From positions 186,001 to 250,000 of the forward strand of contig CBDANK010000004.1 in the NCBI GenBank assembly GCA_965197565.1: 64,000 bases of DNA. Reading direction: 5' to 3'. Positions 17,904 through 27,036 of the stretch are shown here, piece by piece. How positions within the stretch are numbered: the first letter of the stretch is position 1; each line of letters starts with the position of its first letter. This stretch comes from G963667675 sp965197565. Lineage in GTDB: Bacteria > Chloroflexota > Dehalococcoidia > Lucifugimonadales > UBA3495. The notes under the pieces are model-generated. The model saw only the letters and a list, made by a program, of their open reading frames with translations, searched no databases and was not told where the DNA came from. The position numbers and the translations under genes were made by a program.

Positions 17904-20834
17904 ATGAGCCAGAGAGCCTCCCAGTCAAGCAAGACAGCCCCACTGCTCCACCTGTTCAACCGGAACAAGGCGTCCAACGTCAGGTTCGAAGACGACGTCC
18001 TCACCGTCTGGGCCAAGTCCGGCCGGATCGCACAGAGCGTGAGGGCCGATGAGATCCGTGAAGTCAATCTCCAGAAACTTCCACTCATCAGCCGGCTCAC
18101 CGTCTTTACAAAGCAGGGACGGACCATCACCGTGGGCGGGCTGGAACGCGGCACCTCAGAGAGGCTCCACTCCCAACTCCACAGCCGGGTGGAGGAGATC
18201 CTCAACGATGAGGCCACCAGGAAGGCCAACACCCTAGGTCCCCAGATCACGGACCTGAGGGACTCCATCACCTCCTACTTGGCCCCGCACCGGTTCATCC
18301 GGCGTTCCCACGCCACCGACATGACCCAGTCCACAGAGAAACTGAAACAGCAGTTGGACGAGAGGTGCCGGGGAAAGCTGAGCAGCGACGCCAGCCAAGC
18401 TCTCCGGTGGCTGGAATCTGCCACCAACGCCGAAGCCCTGGAGGGGACCAGGGCCGCCCTGAACGAGACGTTCCTTGAGGCCACCGTACCGAAGGTCCGG
18501 GAAGCCACCCGAGACATGCTGAGTAACGGGCTGACAGACGAGCAGGCCAGGAACATTGCCGCTGACGAAGACGCCACCGTGATCTTGGCCGGCGCCGGCA
18601 CGGGGAAGACAGCCGTGATCACCGGGAAGATTGCCCACCTGGTCTGCAACATGAGCGTACCCCCGGAGTACATCCTGGCCTTGGCGTACAACCGGAAGGC
18701 CGCGATGGAAATCAGGGAACGACTCCCAGGCGACCTGAAGGGTGCCCAGGTATCCACATTCCACTCCTTCGCCCTGAGAGTCGTCGCCAGCAAGGGGACC
18801 GCCCCAGCCATCAGCAAGCTGGCCCAGGACAACTTCGCCTACTCGAAGGCCATAGACGGGATCCTGGCCCGGATGATGGCCGACCCCGGGAAAGCCGGAC
18901 TGATCATCAAGATGGTCTCGGGGTTCTCCACCGAGTACCGGGAGCCGTTCGACTTCGACAACCCTCAGGAGTACGAGCAGTACGTTCAGGACGCCGAACT
19001 CCGGACCCTGAACGGGGAACTGGTGAAGAGCTTCGAAGAGATCACCGTCGCCAATTTCCTGGCAACCAACGGAGTCAGGTACACCTACGAGAAGCCATAC
19101 GAATTCGTGACCGCCACCCGGGAACACCGGCAGTACCAGCCTGATTTTCACCTTACCGAATACGACATCTACATCGAGCATTTCGCCCTGAACGAACAGG
19201 GCCAGGCCCCTCCGGGGTGGACCACCTACGTCCAGGAAGCTCAGTGGAAGAGGGAACTCCACGCCCAGCACCAGACCAAGCTCATCGAGACCCACAGTTG
19301 GCAGTACCGGAGGGGAGTCCTTGAATCCAGCCTAGAACAAAAGCTGAAGGAGCAGGGTGTCGAGTTCAACCCCGTCTCTGAGAAGGAACTGGCCGAAAAA
19401 CTGTCCAAGGAGAGAATCTCCCGGCTGTCGTCCCTGCTGGGGACGTTCCTGAACCACGCCAAGTCCAGCAACCTAGACCAAGGTGAGATCGTCCAGAGGA
19501 GCAAGGACCAGAAGGACAGGGACCGGGATAGGGCCAGGTGCTTCCTCGAGATCTTCGAGACAGTCAGGAAGGGATATGAGGAACTGCTCCGGGAGGAGAA
19601 CGCCGTCGACTTCCACGACCTGATAAACGACGCCGCAGAGGTTATCGCCAGCGGGCAGTGGGAGAACCCCTTCCGGTACGTCCTGATAGACGAATTCCAG
19701 GACATCTCCAACGGGAGAATGAACCTGGCCAAGGCCCTGAAAAGGCCGGGGATAGCCTATTTCATGGTCGGGGACGACTGGCAGTCCATCTACCGGTTCA
19801 CCGGCAGCTACGTGGGCTTGGTCCACCAAGTGAGCGAACACCTGGGTTTCACCCGCAGGGAGAGTCTGACGAAGACGTTCCGGTTCGGAGACGGAATACT
19901 CAGACCGTCGACCCGGTTCGTTCAGCAGAACTCCGAGCAGACCAGGAGGGATCTGGAGGCCAACACCCAGGACGGTGACCTTGGGATTACGGTGATTCCC
20001 TCCGACCTCCCGGATGCAGGGCTCCACCAAGCGCTCAGGGAGATCGAGGAAATCAGGGACGGAGCCAAGGAGTCCATCATGGTGCTGGGAAGATACCGAG
20101 GAAGCAGGACTGCCCTAGGCCGGCACGGAGGCGGGGTCAGGAATCTGAAGTTCAACACGGTCCACAGCACCAAGGGGCAGGAGGCCGATTACGTGGTGGT
20201 CCTTGACCTGAAGGACGACCGGTACGGGTTTCCCTGCAAGGTGGAGGACGACCCGCTGCTCACGATCGTGATGCCTCCGACCCACGGAAACCCGTACCCG
20301 TTCGCGGAAGAGAGGAGGCTCTTCTACGTGGCACTGACCCGGGCCAGGAAGGCGGTTTACCTGGTCACTGACCCGGCGAGACCTTCCCTGTTTGTGAGAG
20401 AGATGCTGAAGAACTGCCCGGAGGTAAAGGTCAGAGACGGAATGAGACCGCCCTGTCCGGCGTGTGGAAGAGGGGCGCTGGTCCCGTCCCAGTCGGGTGA
20501 CAACTTCAGGTGTTCCAACTTCCCCAGGTGCCAGCACCTCTCGCCCAGGTGTCCGGGCTGCAGACGGGGATACGTCAGTTTGAACGAGGAACAGGCAGAG
20601 TGTTCGAACCCGACCTGTGAAACACCGCCGGAACTATGCCCAAGATGCCGGGAAGGGATACTGATGCTGAGGTCGGGACACTCGAAGTTCTGGGGGTGCA
20701 GCAGGTATCAGGGAACGCCATCCTGCACGTACACCCGGAGCGCGGGGGAGGAAGAGCAGGGACCACCGCGGCGAAGCCGGCCGATCCCTGTGGGGCGGAG
20801 GAGACCCAGGTATCAGGTCCGACAGAAGAGATGA
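17904..20834 (+). CDS. Helicase IV-like SF1 helicase with C-terminal topoisomerase zinc ribbons
   Basis: 976 residues from the ATG at 17904. Residues about 10-100 resemble the N-terminal domain of helicase IV (HelD). Walker A AGAGTGKTAV is near 230. The insert with YEKPYEF, HRQYQPDFHLTEYDIYIEHF is the PD-(D/E)XK-like module found in HelD-type proteins. Walker B LIDEFQDIS, VGDDWQSIYRFTGS and ALTRARKAVYLV complete a UvrD/Rep motor. The tail has several CxxC zinc ribbons (CPACGRG, CPGCRRG, CPRCREG) of the topoisomerase I type, which bind DNA. It should unwind and perhaps nick DNA. It lies between the HIWG-motif gene and the SF2 helicase-nuclease gene. Confidence 0.87.
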   Translation: MSQRASQSSKTAPLLHLFNRNKASNVRFEDDVLTVWAKSGRIAQSVRADEIREVNLQKLPLISRLTVFTKQGRTITVGGLERGTSERLHSQLHSRVEEILNDEATRKANTLGPQITDLRDSITSYLAPHRFIRRSHATDMTQSTEKLKQQLDERCRGKLSSDASQALRWLESATNAEALEGTRAALNETFLEATVPKVREATRDMLSNGLTDEQARNIAADEDATVILAGAGTGKTAVITGKIAHLVCNMSVPPEYILALAYNRKAAMEIRERLPGDLKGAQVSTFHSFALRVVASKGTAPAISKLAQDNFAYSKAIDGILARMMADPGKAGLIIKMVSGFSTEYREPFDFDNPQEYEQYVQDAELRTLNGELVKSFEEITVANFLATNGVRYTYEKPYEFVTATREHRQYQPDFHLTEYDIYIEHFALNEQGQAPPGWTTYVQEAQWKRELHAQHQTKLIETHSWQYRRGVLESSLEQKLKEQGVEFNPVSEKELAEKLSKERISRLSSLLGTFLNHAKSSNLDQGEIVQRSKDQKDRDRDRARCFLEIFETVRKGYEELLREENAVDFHDLINDAAEVIASGQWENPFRYVLIDEFQDISNGRMNLAKALKRPGIAYFMVGDDWQSIYRFTGSYVGLVHQVSEHLGFTRRESLTKTFRFGDGILRPSTRFVQQNSEQTRRDLEANTQDGDLGITVIPSDLPDAGLHQALREIEEIRDGAKESIMVLGRYRGSRTALGRHGGGVRNLKFNTVHSTKGQEADYVVVLDLKDDRYGFPCKVEDDPLLTIVMPPTHGNPYPFAEERRLFYVALTRARKAVYLVTDPARPSLFVREMLKNCPEVKVRDGMRPPCPACGRGALVPSQSGDNFRCSNFPRCQHLSPRCPGCRRGYVSLNEEQAECSNPTCETPPELCPRCREGILMLRSGHSKFWGCSRYQGTPSCTYTRSAGEEEQGPPRRSRPIPVGRRRPRYQVRQKR

Positions 20835-20964
20835 GGTAGTCCTTGGGTTATGGCACCTAGAGAAAGAAATCAGGGTACGATTATTGTAGTATGAGTTTGG
20901 TGATCTCCATAACAGAATAAGTGGAAGCCACCGACTTACTTAACAACTAAAGGAGCCGACCAAC

Positions 20965-23946
20965 GTGACCACAGAGACATGTCGGGCCCTGCCTCAGCCC
21001 AACGACCCGGTAACAGAACCGGTCATCAACTCGCCCTTCGAGACCCCCCAATGGCGCTGGCAACTCGACACCAGCACCAAGGCCTATGCACCGGCCCTGC
21101 CGGGACGAAGGGATTCCCAGAACATACCGCCAGTCGCCGGTTCCAGGAAACTGCGAGGCAACCAGGCACTTCCGGGAGAAATGGGATCCCACTGGATTCC
21201 TCTCAAACTGGTCAACGACATCAGGACGGCTGTCCTAGGCTGGCAGGAGGATGGATACCCGGGCATCACCCAGACCAGCCGGGACCTCATCAACCACTGG
21301 ACCGACGAGGAAGCCTGCCAACTGTACTTCGCTCAACTTGACGCGATGTTGACCCACATTTACCTAAACGAGGCAGCAACCAACCAGATCAGGGAAGAAA
21401 TCCAAGGAATAAACGACCGGTACAACGACGGCATACTCCGGATTGCTCACAAGATGGCGACCGCCACCGGGAAGACCCCCGTGATGGCGATGCTCATCCT
21501 CTATCACACCGCGAACCACCGGAACGCCGCCCCGGACGACCACCGGTTCACCAGGCGTTTCCTGGTGATCACGCCAGGACTCACCGTCAGGGAGCGCCTC
21601 CAGGACTCCCTGGACCCAGGACACGAAGACAGCGACTGGAAGGCCTTCAACTTGGTACCACCCGGAGACCAGTGGGAGCAGGCCCTATCCTCCGCCAGCG
21701 TCAAAGTGATCAACTACCACCAGATGCAACCCAAGGACCTGGAGCCAACCAGCACCAAGCAGCAGCAGTTAATCGCAGGAGGCTCCAACCCGACAACTCC
21801 TGAGGAACTGGAGACGAGAAGGGAAACCTCACGGGACGTGGTGGACCGGATAGCCGACGGGAAGTCCCAACTGGGACCCATCCTGGTTATCAACGATGAG
21901 GGCCATCACTGCCACAGGGGAGACCCCGACAAGAGAAACGCTTTGCCCCAGAACACCCAGTGGTTCGATGGCATCCAGCAGATACGGGACGCTGGACTGC
22001 TCCGCTACGTCGTAGACATGTCGGCTACGCCAATCTTCCTAGCCCAATCCAACCCCAGGCCCTTTGACTGGATAGTTTCCGACTACTCCCTCATCGACGC
22101 CATTGAGGCCGGGCTGACCAAGATACCCCGGGTGCCCACATCGACCAACCGGTCGAACGATTCGGATCTCAGAGACATATTCAGCCACACAGACCCCAAG
22201 CAGGCCGGGGACTTCCGCCCCGACGTGACGGGAAACAACACCCTGCTGAAAGAGGCCCTGAACTCCCTGTACCGGGACTATGAGAAGACAATCCACGACT
22301 GGCGGGACCGGACAGAACAGCCAGTGATGGCCATCGTGATGAACTCCGTCAAGAACGCCAACGCCATGTTCCGGCACATCGCCGGCGGCGCGGTAACGCC
22401 CCTACTCAGCAACTACGAAGGCCAAGGGAAGGACCAGATAAGAAACGACCCCTGCACCATCATAGTTCACAGCAAGATGGAGGACGGGGAGGCCGCGACC
22501 GGTGAAACCGGCAGGTACATCAAGGAACTGGCAGACGTATACCGGAGGAACCCGAAGTATGGGTTCTCCGACTCAGACAAGGCCGAAGAGATCATCCGCC
22601 GGGTGATGAACACGGTCGGGAGGCCAGGGTTACCTGGAGAGAATGTAAGGTGCGTCATCTCGGTCAACATGCTGACCGAAGGGTGGAACACCAAGACCGT
22701 CACCCAACTCCTGGGGTTCAGGAAGTTCGGCAGCAGCCTCCTATGCGAGCAGGTCGCCGGCAGGACACTCCGACGGGTAACCATGACCAAGGATGAGGAC
22801 GAAATCAGGTTCGAGCCCGAGTACGCTCAGATACTGGGTATCCCGTTTCCACAGTACGGAGAACCCGACCCTGACCCGTGCAGGAAGGAGAAAAGGAGAT
22901 TTCCGCCGGTTACGGTCGAGCCGGACCCGGACCGGAGGCACCTGAGGGTGGAATGGCCCAACGTGATCCAACTCAGGCGCACCGGCGGCAACAGACCGGT
23001 CGAGGTCCGGACCAAGTCCGAAGGACCAGACGAGTGCCACGAGGCCCCGGCCCACATCTCGGAAAGAATCAACGTGGAACCCACCGCAGGACTGACTGCA
23101 CGGTTCCAGGGAGAACCTCCGGTTACTGCCAAGAGATTCAGCTATCTCACCGCCAGCACAGTGGTGAAGAGAATCGAGCAGGAGACGGAGGAGCAGGCCC
23201 GGGGCGGGGATGACGACGCGCCCATCATCCAGTTGGCGCGGCTCTTCAGCCAGACCGTGAACGCCGCTGAAGAATATCGTCAGATGGGGTACCTGACCGG
23301 ACCGGAAAACCAGAACCGGTGGCCCAGCGACGAGATGGCGGTCCTCAGAGCCAGTGAATGGCTCCACAGGAACATCCAGGTGATAAAGCCCGACAGGTCC
23401 GGCGTTCAGATGGAGGCGGAGGGGTCGGCAATCGCCCCCTGGCTACATACCGGGTTACTCAGGACGTATGACATCGGGAACAACCCAGCCAGGGTGTACG
23501 GACCCACGGAGAAATCAGAGATCACCTATGCGGACTGCGACTCCTCCTGGGAGGTGGCTCTGGCCCAGCACCTGGACGAGATGCCGGAGATAACCCGGTG
23601 GGCCAGGAACAAGGGACTGAACTGGTCTATACCCTATGTGGTGGACAGACAGCAGAAGAGATACTGGCCCGACTTCGTGGCGGTGGCGCCCATCAGAGAG
23701 GGGCTGGAGCTCAACGTCGTCATCGAGACGAAGGGGCTGGTGCGGGAATACGACCCGATCAAGAGACGGTGGGCCCAGGAATACTGGGTGCCAGCGGTCA
23801 ACCGACACCCAGAGTACGGCACCACGATCGGAAAGCTGTGGACCTACCTGTACTTGGACAGCGAAGCCCTTGTGCTGCAGGCCAAGGAGAGGATTCTTGA
23901 AGTGATCGAGAAACACTCCTCTAATAGCCTGCTTCAAACTAACTAG
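20965..23946 (+). CDS. SF2 helicase-nuclease, type III restriction (Res)-like
   Basis: 993 residues, GTG start with AAAGGAG ten bases upstream. Motif I ATATGKTPVM is at about 167, motif II INDEGHHC near 310, motif III DMSATP, and motif VI EQVAGRTLRR. A C-terminal endonuclease follows: the PD of YWPDFVAV and the ExK of VIETKG near 920. This is the layout of the restriction subunit of type III systems and of stand-alone BPTD_3080-type enzymes. No Mod methylase gene is present anywhere near, so a classical type III system is unlikely. It follows the helicase IV-like gene after 130 bases. Confidence 0.88.
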   Translation: MTTETCRALPQPNDPVTEPVINSPFETPQWRWQLDTSTKAYAPALPGRRDSQNIPPVAGSRKLRGNQALPGEMGSHWIPLKLVNDIRTAVLGWQEDGYPGITQTSRDLINHWTDEEACQLYFAQLDAMLTHIYLNEAATNQIREEIQGINDRYNDGILRIAHKMATATGKTPVMAMLILYHTANHRNAAPDDHRFTRRFLVITPGLTVRERLQDSLDPGHEDSDWKAFNLVPPGDQWEQALSSASVKVINYHQMQPKDLEPTSTKQQQLIAGGSNPTTPEELETRRETSRDVVDRIADGKSQLGPILVINDEGHHCHRGDPDKRNALPQNTQWFDGIQQIRDAGLLRYVVDMSATPIFLAQSNPRPFDWIVSDYSLIDAIEAGLTKIPRVPTSTNRSNDSDLRDIFSHTDPKQAGDFRPDVTGNNTLLKEALNSLYRDYEKTIHDWRDRTEQPVMAIVMNSVKNANAMFRHIAGGAVTPLLSNYEGQGKDQIRNDPCTIIVHSKMEDGEAATGETGRYIKELADVYRRNPKYGFSDSDKAEEIIRRVMNTVGRPGLPGENVRCVISVNMLTEGWNTKTVTQLLGFRKFGSSLLCEQVAGRTLRRVTMTKDEDEIRFEPEYAQILGIPFPQYGEPDPDPCRKEKRRFPPVTVEPDPDRRHLRVEWPNVIQLRRTGGNRPVEVRTKSEGPDECHEAPAHISERINVEPTAGLTARFQGEPPVTAKRFSYLTASTVVKRIEQETEEQARGGDDDAPIIQLARLFSQTVNAAEEYRQMGYLTGPENQNRWPSDEMAVLRASEWLHRNIQVIKPDRSGVQMEAEGSAIAPWLHTGLLRTYDIGNNPARVYGPTEKSEITYADCDSSWEVALAQHLDEMPEITRWARNKGLNWSIPYVVDRQQKRYWPDFVAVAPIREGLELNVVIETKGLVREYDPIKRRWAQEYWVPAVNRHPEYGTTIGKLWTYLYLDSEALVLQAKERILEVIEKHSSNSLLQTN

Positions 23947-23955
23947 GACAACGGT

Positions 23956-24228
23956 ATGAAACTGGATATAGACTTCGCCACCCGAATCATGGAGGCCATT
24001 GAGAACTCAGAGAAGTCTGTAATCGAAGCAGAAGACCAACTGCTGGAAGGGACTGAGCCAGAGGACGAGAAATACAGTTACCATTGCCTGATGTTGGCGC
24101 AAGCTGGGCTGATAGAGATATGGCCTCCCTCCAACAAGGAGATGACTCTGGCAGACCCATACCGCTATATCGCGGAGAATGGGATTCGAACTATACCAAT
24201 ATTAGCTACGATATTGCCGGGTATCTGA
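23956..24228 (+). CDS. Small winged-helix-like protein (DUF2513-like), probably truncated
   Basis: 90 residues. The first 60 (MKLDIDFATRIMEAIEN, then YSYHCLMLAQAGLIE) match the pattern of DUF2513-type winged-helix proteins, which are often near phage and defence genes. The usual continuation is replaced by ILATILPGI, suggesting a frameshift or recombination near 24180. It begins ten bases after the SF2 helicase-nuclease gene and may be its last operon member. Confidence 0.5.
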   Translation: MKLDIDFATRIMEAIENSEKSVIEAEDQLLEGTEPEDEKYSYHCLMLAQAGLIEIWPPSNKEMTLADPYRYIAENGIRTIPILATILPGI

Positions 24229-24797
24229 TATATATCCCAATATTTATACCCAGTGAAGTTACGTTACGACTCTCGGCGAGTTCTTGTCAGTTAGGCGATC
24301 GCGACGATACTCTACAGTATTCTTGGGCAGTGGATTTGGATGGAACTGAGCTTCAATAACCTTCACCTACTCTGATTGCTCCATAGCCCCCAATTGTCCA
24401 ATCTAGTGGGCTGGATAGGCAAACAGCCTTGCCTTACGGTCTGTTCGAATCCTCTTTAGTTGGCCAAAGGAGACTGTAAACAGAACTTTCGAGTTGGTGG
24501 TAGAGCTATAGACTCACAATATCAAATGCTATCCCATTGGCCTAACCAGTTACGGAAGAGCCGTGATACCACTGGTCAACGCCCATTATCGCTGCGATAC
24601 TCCGATCACTCGTAAGACAATCGCTTAGGCGGTTCCAGCAGTTCCTAAAGTGTTCTCCTTACCAGTTGGGCTGTTAAGCTAGAGTCCAACTCCGGCCCTC
24701 ACTTGGATAGACCAGCTCAACATTACTTGTAGAGCATATAGCTTTACCGCCCACAAAGTAAAGTAAGGAACAACAATAGCCTGCCTTGAGTTCGAGT
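24229..24797. other. Gene-free region
   Basis: About 570 bases of lower GC content, with stops in all frames and no RNA gene recognised. It separates the first candidate defence operon from a recombinase remnant and may be degraded mobile DNA. Confidence 0.5.
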
Positions 24798-25083
24798 CTA
24801 TGCCAGTGGGCCGGACTGGACGAAATCAAGAACCGAGGCCGATTCCGACGTCACCCCGTCCTGGGACATGGGGATAGTGTACGTCAGAACCGCCTCGTCC
24901 TCAACGATCTCGATGCCCTTCACGAAGTTGCGGATGAGGGCCTTCCGCTCCGGGAAGGTCCCTTCCTGGAATAACTCCCGGAAGTCGGCCACGTACCCCT
25001 TTATCTCTTTGCTGGTGGGCAACTCCGCCCGCCGCTGCTCCAACTGACTCTCGGCTTCCTCCCGCGCCGCCGTCAGCTGGTCC
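24798..25083 (-). pseudogene. Serine site-specific recombinase, C-terminal remnant
   Basis: Read leftwards, the frame encodes a coiled-coil stretch (REEAESQLEQRRAELP) followed by VADFRELFQEGTFPERKALIR and VEDEAVLTYTIPM, the typical end of large serine recombinases. The catalytic N-terminal domain and zinc ribbon are missing. The fragment butts directly against the truncated histidine kinase at about 25083, which looks like an insertion or deletion scar. Confidence 0.8.
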
Positions 25084-25100
25084 TGACCTGGACCACGCTG

Positions 25101-25919
25101 GTGGCCGGCATCTACTCGGTGTTGAGTTTTACGGTGGAACCCACGCTGAACATTGCCGCCAAGGAGGAGCAGCACCTCTTCTACCGGGTGTTGGCCCTGT
25201 ACGCCGTGGCGGCGGTGGTCAGCATAATCTCCGGGCTGGAGCGGGAAAGCCGGCGAAAGGGGCTGGAGCGTGAGCGGGAGCTACAGCGGCGGGAGGCGGA
25301 ACTGCAGCGGCAGCGTATCGAGCTCTCCCAGAGCATCCACGACACCACCGCCCAGTGGGCCTACATGATCGGCCTGGGCGTCGAGGGGGCGATGGAGCTG
25401 GCGGACGATACGCAGGAGGAACTGAGGGCCAAGCTGCGGCTGGTGTCGGAACTGTCCCGGTCGGCCATGTGGGAGCTGAGGCACCCCATCGACGGCGGGC
25501 AGATATTCCGGGGGGAGGAACTGGGAGAGGTCCTGGAGGCCCACGCCGCCACCTTCACCGTCATCACGTCGGTGCCGGCGGAGCTGGTGCAGCAGGGCCG
25601 GGAGCCCCCGCTGTCGATCATTGACAAGAGCCTGCTGTTTTCAATCGCCCACAACGCCCTGACCAACGTGATCCGGCACGCCGGGGCCAGCGAGGTCGTC
25701 ATTGGTCTCGACTGCGGCGGCGAGGAGTTGCGGCTGTCGGTGTCCGACGACGGCGCGGGGCTGCCGGAGGACTACGAGGCCAGGGGCCACGGGTTCAGGA
25801 ACATGCGGGCCGACGCCGGGAGGATGGGCGGACGCCTTGAGGTGAAGTCCGACGGGGACGGCGGCGGGACCATCGTCACTTGCGTTGTCCCGTATCAAGC
25901 TCTCAGAGGAGGGGAATAG
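25101..25919 (+). CDS. NarL-type sensor histidine kinase, 5'-truncated
   Basis: 272 residues from a GTG at 25101. One membrane helix remains (about 28-46), then a coiled linker, the HisKA_3 phosphoacceptor region SQSIHDTTAQWAYMIGLG (His about 78) and a GHKL ATPase domain with HNALTNVIRHAGAS and DDGAGLPEDYEARGHG. Family members usually have more membrane or sensor sequence ahead of this. The coding similarity begins exactly where antisense recombinase sequence ends, so the sensor part was probably lost. It may still phosphorylate the adjacent regulator, but not in response to its original signal. Confidence 0.82.
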   Translation: MAGIYSVLSFTVEPTLNIAAKEEQHLFYRVLALYAVAAVVSIISGLERESRRKGLERERELQRREAELQRQRIELSQSIHDTTAQWAYMIGLGVEGAMELADDTQEELRAKLRLVSELSRSAMWELRHPIDGGQIFRGEELGEVLEAHAATFTVITSVPAELVQQGREPPLSIIDKSLLFSIAHNALTNVIRHAGASEVVIGLDCGGEELRLSVSDDGAGLPEDYEARGHGFRNMRADAGRMGGRLEVKSDGDGGGTIVTCVVPYQALRGGE

Positions 25920-26588
25920 ATGACTACCGACAACCGGACCAGCGTCATGCTGGTGGACGACCACCAGGTCATGCGGGACCTGCTGCGGGACGCCCTGGAG
26001 AACACCGGGGAGTTCCAGGTGGTGGCCCAGGCGGCCGACGGGCAGGAGGCGATAAGGCTGGTGGAGGAAGCCGCTCCCGACGTGATCGTGATGGACGTGA
26101 TCATGCCGGTGATGGACGGCATAGACGCCTGCCGGGAGATCACGGAACTGCTGCCCGGCACCAGGGTGCTGATGCTGACCGCCTCCAATGAGCAGGACGC
26201 CATCGTGAGGTCCATCGCCGCCGGGGCCACCGGGTATCTTCAGAAGTATTCCGGCAAGGAGCAGTTGCTCGCGACATTGCGGGAGGTGGCCCTGGGCGAG
26301 TTCCGCATCCCGGGGAGCGCGGCCCGGCGGCTGGCCCGGGCGGTGCGCAGTCCGTCGGCCGACGACGCGGCCGAACTCTTGGCAACCCTGACGGACCGGG
26401 AGCGGCAGATACTGAAGCTGTTCGCCGAGGGGCTGACCTACCAGGAGATCGGCGAGGTAAGGAACAACAGCGCCTTGACCGTGCGCAACGCCGTGTCCGC
26501 CGTCCAGAGGAAGCTGGGGTTCAAGACCAGGCAGCAGATGGTGCTCTGGGCGGTGCGGGCCGGACTGGTGGATGGTGGTTTGTCCTAG
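25920..26588 (+). CDS. NarL/LuxR-family response regulator
   Basis: 222 residues; its ATG follows the kinase stop directly (TAGATG), so translation is coupled. Receiver domain: MLVDDHQVM with the acidic pair, the phosphoacceptor Asp in VIVMDVIMPVMDG, the Thr of LMLTAS and the Lys of YLQKYSG. C-terminal LuxR-type HTH: LTDRERQILKLFAEGLTYQEIGE, with NSALTVRNAVSAVQRKLG as recognition helix region. It should control transcription once phosphorylated; targets are unknown. Confidence 0.93.
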   Translation: MTTDNRTSVMLVDDHQVMRDLLRDALENTGEFQVVAQAADGQEAIRLVEEAAPDVIVMDVIMPVMDGIDACREITELLPGTRVLMLTASNEQDAIVRSIAAGATGYLQKYSGKEQLLATLREVALGEFRIPGSAARRLARAVRSPSADDAAELLATLTDRERQILKLFAEGLTYQEIGEVRNNSALTVRNAVSAVQRKLGFKTRQQMVLWAVRAGLVDGGLS

Positions 26589-27036
26589 TTTCCCGCCCCT
26601 GGGACGCGCTGAAGGCCCGATGAGCCGGGGAATTCAGGATGCTGGACGGTTGAAGCCGAAGCCCGGACCAGCGTCCCGGTACGGACCCGCGTCGGAACAG
26701 GGCGATTTCTCTCTCCCGCCTCTACCGGCAGTGCAGCGCCGCCGGAACCCCGTCCCTGCTCCACACCGTAACCGCGCCGGCTACGACAGCCGGAGCCGGG
26801 TGGCGGTGACTCACGTGGTTGATGAGCGGGGCTATTCGGTCATGCTGATGCAGCCAGAGCGGGATGGTGCTTAGTCCTCTTCGAGCAGGCGCTCAACATC
26901 GGGCAAGAGCAGGATAGAAAACCGGTGGGCGTGCTGTGACAAGGCGCAATACACGGGGGACGACACCGAATCTAGGTGTCGTCCTCAATACGGCCACGTA
27001 TGCGGGCATCTTTCGCCGCCCAGAACTTGCTCAGTC
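26589..27036. other. Convergent intergenic region
   Basis: About 450 bases between the response regulator and the minus-strand NTPase gene. An open frame to 26874 is rich in Pro and Arg with no recognisable match and is not called. The one clear element is the hairpin at 26958-26984. Confidence 0.5.
26958..26984. terminator. Hairpin between convergent genes
   Basis: GGACGACACC at 26958-26967 pairs perfectly with GGTGTCGTCC at 26975-26984 around a 7-base loop. It sits between two genes that converge, where a bidirectional terminator is expected, but neither side has a clear T-run. Confidence 0.5.

Noticed and set aside
18234..19295. 353-codon minus-strand frame
   Set aside because: Antisense to the helicase IV-like gene, same bias effect.
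20965..23946. Classical type III restriction-modification system
   Set aside because: The Res-like protein is clear but no Mod methylase gene is nearby.
26572..26874. 100-codon frame after the response regulator
   Set aside because: Pro/Arg-rich, no ribosome site, no family; overlaps the regulator's end in another frame.
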